Under the pieces are notes generated by a model. That model was given only the letters and a program-made list of their open reading frames with translations, did not search any database and was not told the origin of the DNA. The translations under genes and the position numbers were made by a program. Source: Dehalococcoidia bacterium (lineage in GTDB: Bacteria; Chloroflexota; Dehalococcoidia; SHYD01; SHYC01). From it: a stretch of 7,217 nucleotides of DNA. Numbering within the stretch: the first letter of the stretch is position 1; each line of letters starts with the position of its first letter. Positions 4,747 through 7,217 of this stretch are shown here, piece after piece. Location: positions 1 through 7,217 of the forward strand of contig JAENIT010000094.1 in the NCBI GenBank assembly GCA_016844365.1. The letters are read 5' to 3'.

Positions 4747-6873
4747 CTACTGAGCTACTTCCCCAAGATAGGCCATTACGGCCCGAATCTGGTCGGGGGT
4801 GAGTGTGCCTCCTAGCTCCTTGTTCCAAGTGGGCATGCCTCGGTTGGGTTTGCCCTGACTGATGCGGGCGAAGAGCCCTTCTGGGCTGTTACCTTGAAGC
4901 CAGGTTCGGGAGCCAATGGGACACTGCTTGACATTCAGGCCATCTTTACCATGACACATGGCACATATACTCTGGAAAAGCTCTTTACCCTGGACAGCGG
5001 CTCCAGTGAGAGGCACATCGGGAAAGGACTTCTCCTCCACACGAACTGCCGTGCTTACCAATCCTCCTGACCCAGGGGCCGAGCTGGCTGAGCCGCCTCC
5101 TGCCGCGTCCTTAAGGTAGGCCACAACAGCCTTGATGTCGTCGGGACTGATCTTCCCTTCCCATGCTGGCATGATGGTGCCCGTTTTACCCTTGGTGATA
5201 GCGTTAAAGAGGCCGTCGTCCCCCTTCTGGGACAGCCAGCTCTTGTCGTGCAGCTTGCAGTTGGGCTGCTTGTCCCGGGTCTCACCATGACAGACCACGC
5301 AGTTCTGGGTAAAGGTCTGCTTCCCCTTGCTCACCAGAGCCCCATCGGCTGGGGCGCTGGCTCCGGCTGATGCCGATGCCCCCGCACCGCCCCCTGCCGC
5401 GTCCTTCAGGTAGGCCACTACGTTCTTGATGTCGTCATCACTAAGGATCCCGCCCTTGGCCTTACCCCAAGTGGGCATTGGGCCTTTGCCATTAGTGATG
5501 CTACTTATTAGGGTGGCGTCGCCTTTCTGGGACAGCCAATCCTTGTCGTACAGTTTGCAGGTGGGAACCTTATCCCTGGCCTCCCCATGACAGGGGGTGC
5601 AGTTCTTCATGAATATCTCTTTCCCGGCGCTGACCATGGCTGGAGTTGCAGCAGTGGAGCTGCCCTGAGAAGACGACGAGGCGGCCGCTGCCCCAGCCGC
5701 TGCCCCAGCCGCTGCCCCATCCTTGACTGCGGTGGAGCCTGCCGCGGATTTAAGGTACTTCAGTATACTCTCAATCTGTTCCTTGCTCAGGGGGCCACCC
5801 AGCTCTCTGCTCCAGGCGGGCATACCCTTTGCGTTCCCCTGGGAGATGGTCTGCACTACCACAGTGTCCGTCTTGGCCTGGAGGAACTCCTGGGACTTGA
5901 GGCGAACCCCAGAGACGTTGTCCCCGCTCTCGCCATGGCAGGGAACGCAGTTACGAGCAAAGAGGTCCTTGCCTTCTCCCGCCTGTTCGGGCCCGGATAG
6001 GGCGGCGGTGGCGTTAACCCCTGCCCACGATTTCATATAGGCCAGCAGGGCTGCTATATCGGTGGGAGCAAAGGGGCCGCCCTTGCTTCTCCCGAAGCCA
6101 GGCATGACCCCTTTGCCATCGCTTATGGCGGAGATGAGAGCGCCGTCACCCGTCTTCTGTAGGAACTCCACAGATACGAGGGAGCCGGTGGGTACCCGGT
6201 CTCCCCGCTCCCCATGACAGGATAGGCAATGCGCCATGTAAAGGTCACGGCCCGCCTTTGCCAAGCCCGCCACGTTCAGGTCTACCTGGTAGCGAAGGTA
6301 GGAGACTACCGCCCGGATCTGCTCGTCCGGGAGGTCTTCCTTAAAGGCGCGCATAACCCCCTTGCCCTCTGTCACGACCTTCACCAGTTGAGAATCGGTC
6401 CGGCCCTCAAGGAATCCCCTGGCGTTTAGGGGAGCTATGGGTATCCGGTCGCCCTTTTCCCCATGGCACCGAGCGCACTCCTCCATATAGACCTTTTTAC
6501 CCTCCTCAGCCAGAAGGGTAGGGCTAGTGCGGCCAGCAGAGGAGTTTACGTAAGCCATTACGGCTCTTACTTGGTCAGTGCTCCATGGACCGCCTCTATC
6601 TTTGCTGAAGGCAGGCATGGTGCCTTTGCCCTCGGCGACCATAGCTATTAAAGTGGCATCTCCCCTGCTGTTCAAAAATTCTTTTGAGTTGAGGGGGGCT
6701 ACGGGCAGCCTGTCCCCCTTATCGCCGTGACAATCTGCGCACTCTGAGGAATAGAGCTTCTTCCCCTGACTAACAGTTGGCAGGCTCTTGTCACCTCCGA
6801 CAACGGAGCAACCCACGACCACAATTGTAGCTGCGACCGCCCCAAACGCTAGCATTAGCCACTTGTTCTTCAC
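4747..6873 (-). CDS. Heptaheme cytochrome c lipoprotein, seven tandem class I domains
   Basis: This 708-residue protein starts at GTG with GAGAGG seven bases upstream. The N-terminus is a lipoprotein signal (hydrophobic stretch to residue 21, lipobox VVGC, lipidated Cys22), so it should sit on the outer face of the cytoplasmic membrane. Seven monoheme domains follow. Their CXXCH motifs begin at Cys45, 133, 216, 309, 425, 525 and 637. Each has a downstream Met in a GxMPxF/W-like context as likely sixth heme ligand (Met86, 174, 257, 351, 466, 568, 680), and each ends with a helix like IRAVMAYL. Domain 2 has MR in place of MP. Ala/Gly/Ser-rich linkers separate domains 4/5, 5/6 and 6/7. Domains 5-7 carry an extra Cys exactly ten residues after the heme-binding His (Cys439, 539, 651), absent from domains 1-4. 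Function is inferred: a multi-step electron carrier, probably relaying between a membrane donor and the other redox proteins here. No catalytic domain is visible. Confidence 0.93.
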   Translation of the reverse strand: MKNKWLMLAFGAVAATIVVVGCSVVGGDKSLPTVSQGKKLYSSECADCHGDKGDRLPVAPLNSKEFLNSRGDATLIAMVAEGKGTMPAFSKDRGGPWSTDQVRAVMAYVNSSAGRTSPTLLAEEGKKVYMEECARCHGEKGDRIPIAPLNARGFLEGRTDSQLVKVVTEGKGVMRAFKEDLPDEQIRAVVSYLRYQVDLNVAGLAKAGRDLYMAHCLSCHGERGDRVPTGSLVSVEFLQKTGDGALISAISDGKGVMPGFGRSKGGPFAPTDIAALLAYMKSWAGVNATAALSGPEQAGEGKDLFARNCVPCHGESGDNVSGVRLKSQEFLQAKTDTVVVQTISQGNAKGMPAWSRELGGPLSKEQIESILKYLKSAAGSTAVKDGAAAGAAAGAAAASSSSQGSSTAATPAMVSAGKEIFMKNCTPCHGEARDKVPTCKLYDKDWLSQKGDATLISSITNGKGPMPTWGKAKGGILSDDDIKNVVAYLKDAAGGGAGASASAGASAPADGALVSKGKQTFTQNCVVCHGETRDKQPNCKLHDKSWLSQKGDDGLFNAITKGKTGTIMPAWEGKISPDDIKAVVAYLKDAAGGGSASSAPGSGGLVSTAVRVEEKSFPDVPLTGAAVQGKELFQSICAMCHGKDGLNVKQCPIGSRTWLQGNSPEGLFARISQGKPNRGMPTWNKELGGTLTPDQIRAVMAYLGEVAQ
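5684..5719 (-). repeat. Three perfect 12-bp tandem repeats in a cytochrome linker
   Basis: The unit gccgctgcccca (plus strand) occurs three times without mismatch. On the coding strand it encodes a GAAA-type four-residue unit in the linker between heme domains 4 and 5 (about residues 386-398). Because the unit is in frame, slippage would change linker length without breaking the protein. Confidence 0.85.
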
Positions 6874-6904
6874 TCCGTTACCTCTCTAGTCCTGTTACTA
6901 ACAT

Positions 6905-7217
6905 CTATTTCATACTGCCGTAGCTATGAAGTCCGCTGAAGAAATAGTTTCCGAAATAAGTGAACATGGTGGCGGCAAATCCCAGGACTAAAAGAGCGGC
7001 ACTCGGCTGCCCACGCCACCCCCGTACAACTCGGGCGTGCAGGTATCCTCCGTATATAAGGAAGGTCAGCAGGCTCGCGGTCTCCTTGGGATCCCAACCC
7101 CAGTAGCGCCCCCAAGCGATATCGGCCCACAGAGCGCCGAGGATCAGCACCAGAGCCATCATGGGGAATCCCAGGATCACAGCCTTGTAGGCCATGTCAT
7201 CCAACACATCCTCCTCC
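6905..7217 (-). CDS. ccsB: Cytochrome c biogenesis protein, CcsA/CcsB (ResC) family, C-terminal part
   Basis: The 5' end is beyond the right edge: the frame stays open to the last base of the window, so the GTG at 7207 is internal and not a proven start. About 104 residues are visible. They contain the tryptophan-rich WWD-type signature of the CcsA/ResC heme-handling family (WADIAWGRYWGWDPKE), followed by a helix with YLHAR and a final hydrophobic helix ending in GLHSYG; both conserved histidines typical of this family are present. In System II this integral membrane protein, with ResB/Ccs1, presents heme outside the membrane and promotes its attachment to CXXCH motifs. The next gene, 31 bases downstream on the same strand, encodes a protein with seven such motifs, which fits a co-transcribed assembly factor and client. 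The symbol is given for the family; ccsA, ccsB and resC are used interchangeably. The family is secure, the full length is unknown. Confidence 0.9.
   Translation of the reverse strand, partial: EEDVLDDMAYKAVILGFPMMALVLILGALWADIAWGRYWGWDPKETASLLTFLIYGGYLHARVVRGWRGQPSAALLVLGFAATMFTYFGNYFFSGLHSYGSMK

Noticed and set aside
5587..6040. Plus-strand frames opposite the heptaheme cytochrome
   Set aside because: They mirror repeated cytochrome codons on the minus strand and show no family features of their own.
4747..6873. Regularly spaced similar segments of 83-116 residues, considered as a DNA repeat array or CRISPR
   Set aside because: The spacing is that of coding cytochrome domains, the copies diverge in sequence, and there are no identical short repeats with unique spacers.

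Overview
All recognisable genes lie on the minus strand, so the window is transcribed from right to left. In that order it holds: the 3' end of a System II cytochrome c assembly gene (CcsA/CcsB type); a 708-residue lipoprotein made of seven tandem class I cytochrome c domains; a membrane-anchored TPR protein; a membrane-anchored NHL-type beta-propeller protein whose frame is broken; an intergenic stretch carrying a strong palindromic repeat; an exported multiheme cytochrome of the doubled-CXXCH type whose frame is also broken near its 3' end; a strong hairpin; and a small exported type 1 copper protein (cupredoxin). No tRNA, rRNA, CRISPR array or transposase is visible.

The organism is a bacterium of moderately high GC that assembles c-type cytochromes by System II outside the cytoplasmic membrane. 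The gene mix (large NHL, TPR and multiheme cytochrome genes, plus an intergenic CCTCTCCC/GGGAGAGG palindrome family) recalls environmental Chloroflexota such as Dehalococcoidia-like lineages. That assignment is inference from gene style, not a marker gene.

Region by region: 4747-7217 pairs a cytochrome assembly protein with a seven-heme client 31 bases downstream. 2688-4645 is a tightly coupled TPR and propeller pair, with 3 bases between the genes and the second ribosome binding site inside the end of the first. 2316-2687 is non-coding, with a repeat near the propeller stop and probable control sequences before the next cytochrome. 671-2315 is a five-heme cytochrome, four hemes in the annotated frame and a fifth after a one-base frame change. 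54-551 is the cupredoxin.

Taken together the locus encodes an extracytoplasmic electron-transfer module: an assembly factor, up to twelve c-type hemes in two proteins, a soluble or lipid-anchored copper carrier, and two membrane-anchored scaffold-type proteins (TPR and propeller) that could organise a complex. The sequence does not show the electron donor or the terminal acceptor. Two genes in 7.2 kb carry frame disruptions, so either the assembly has local errors or parts of the locus are decaying.
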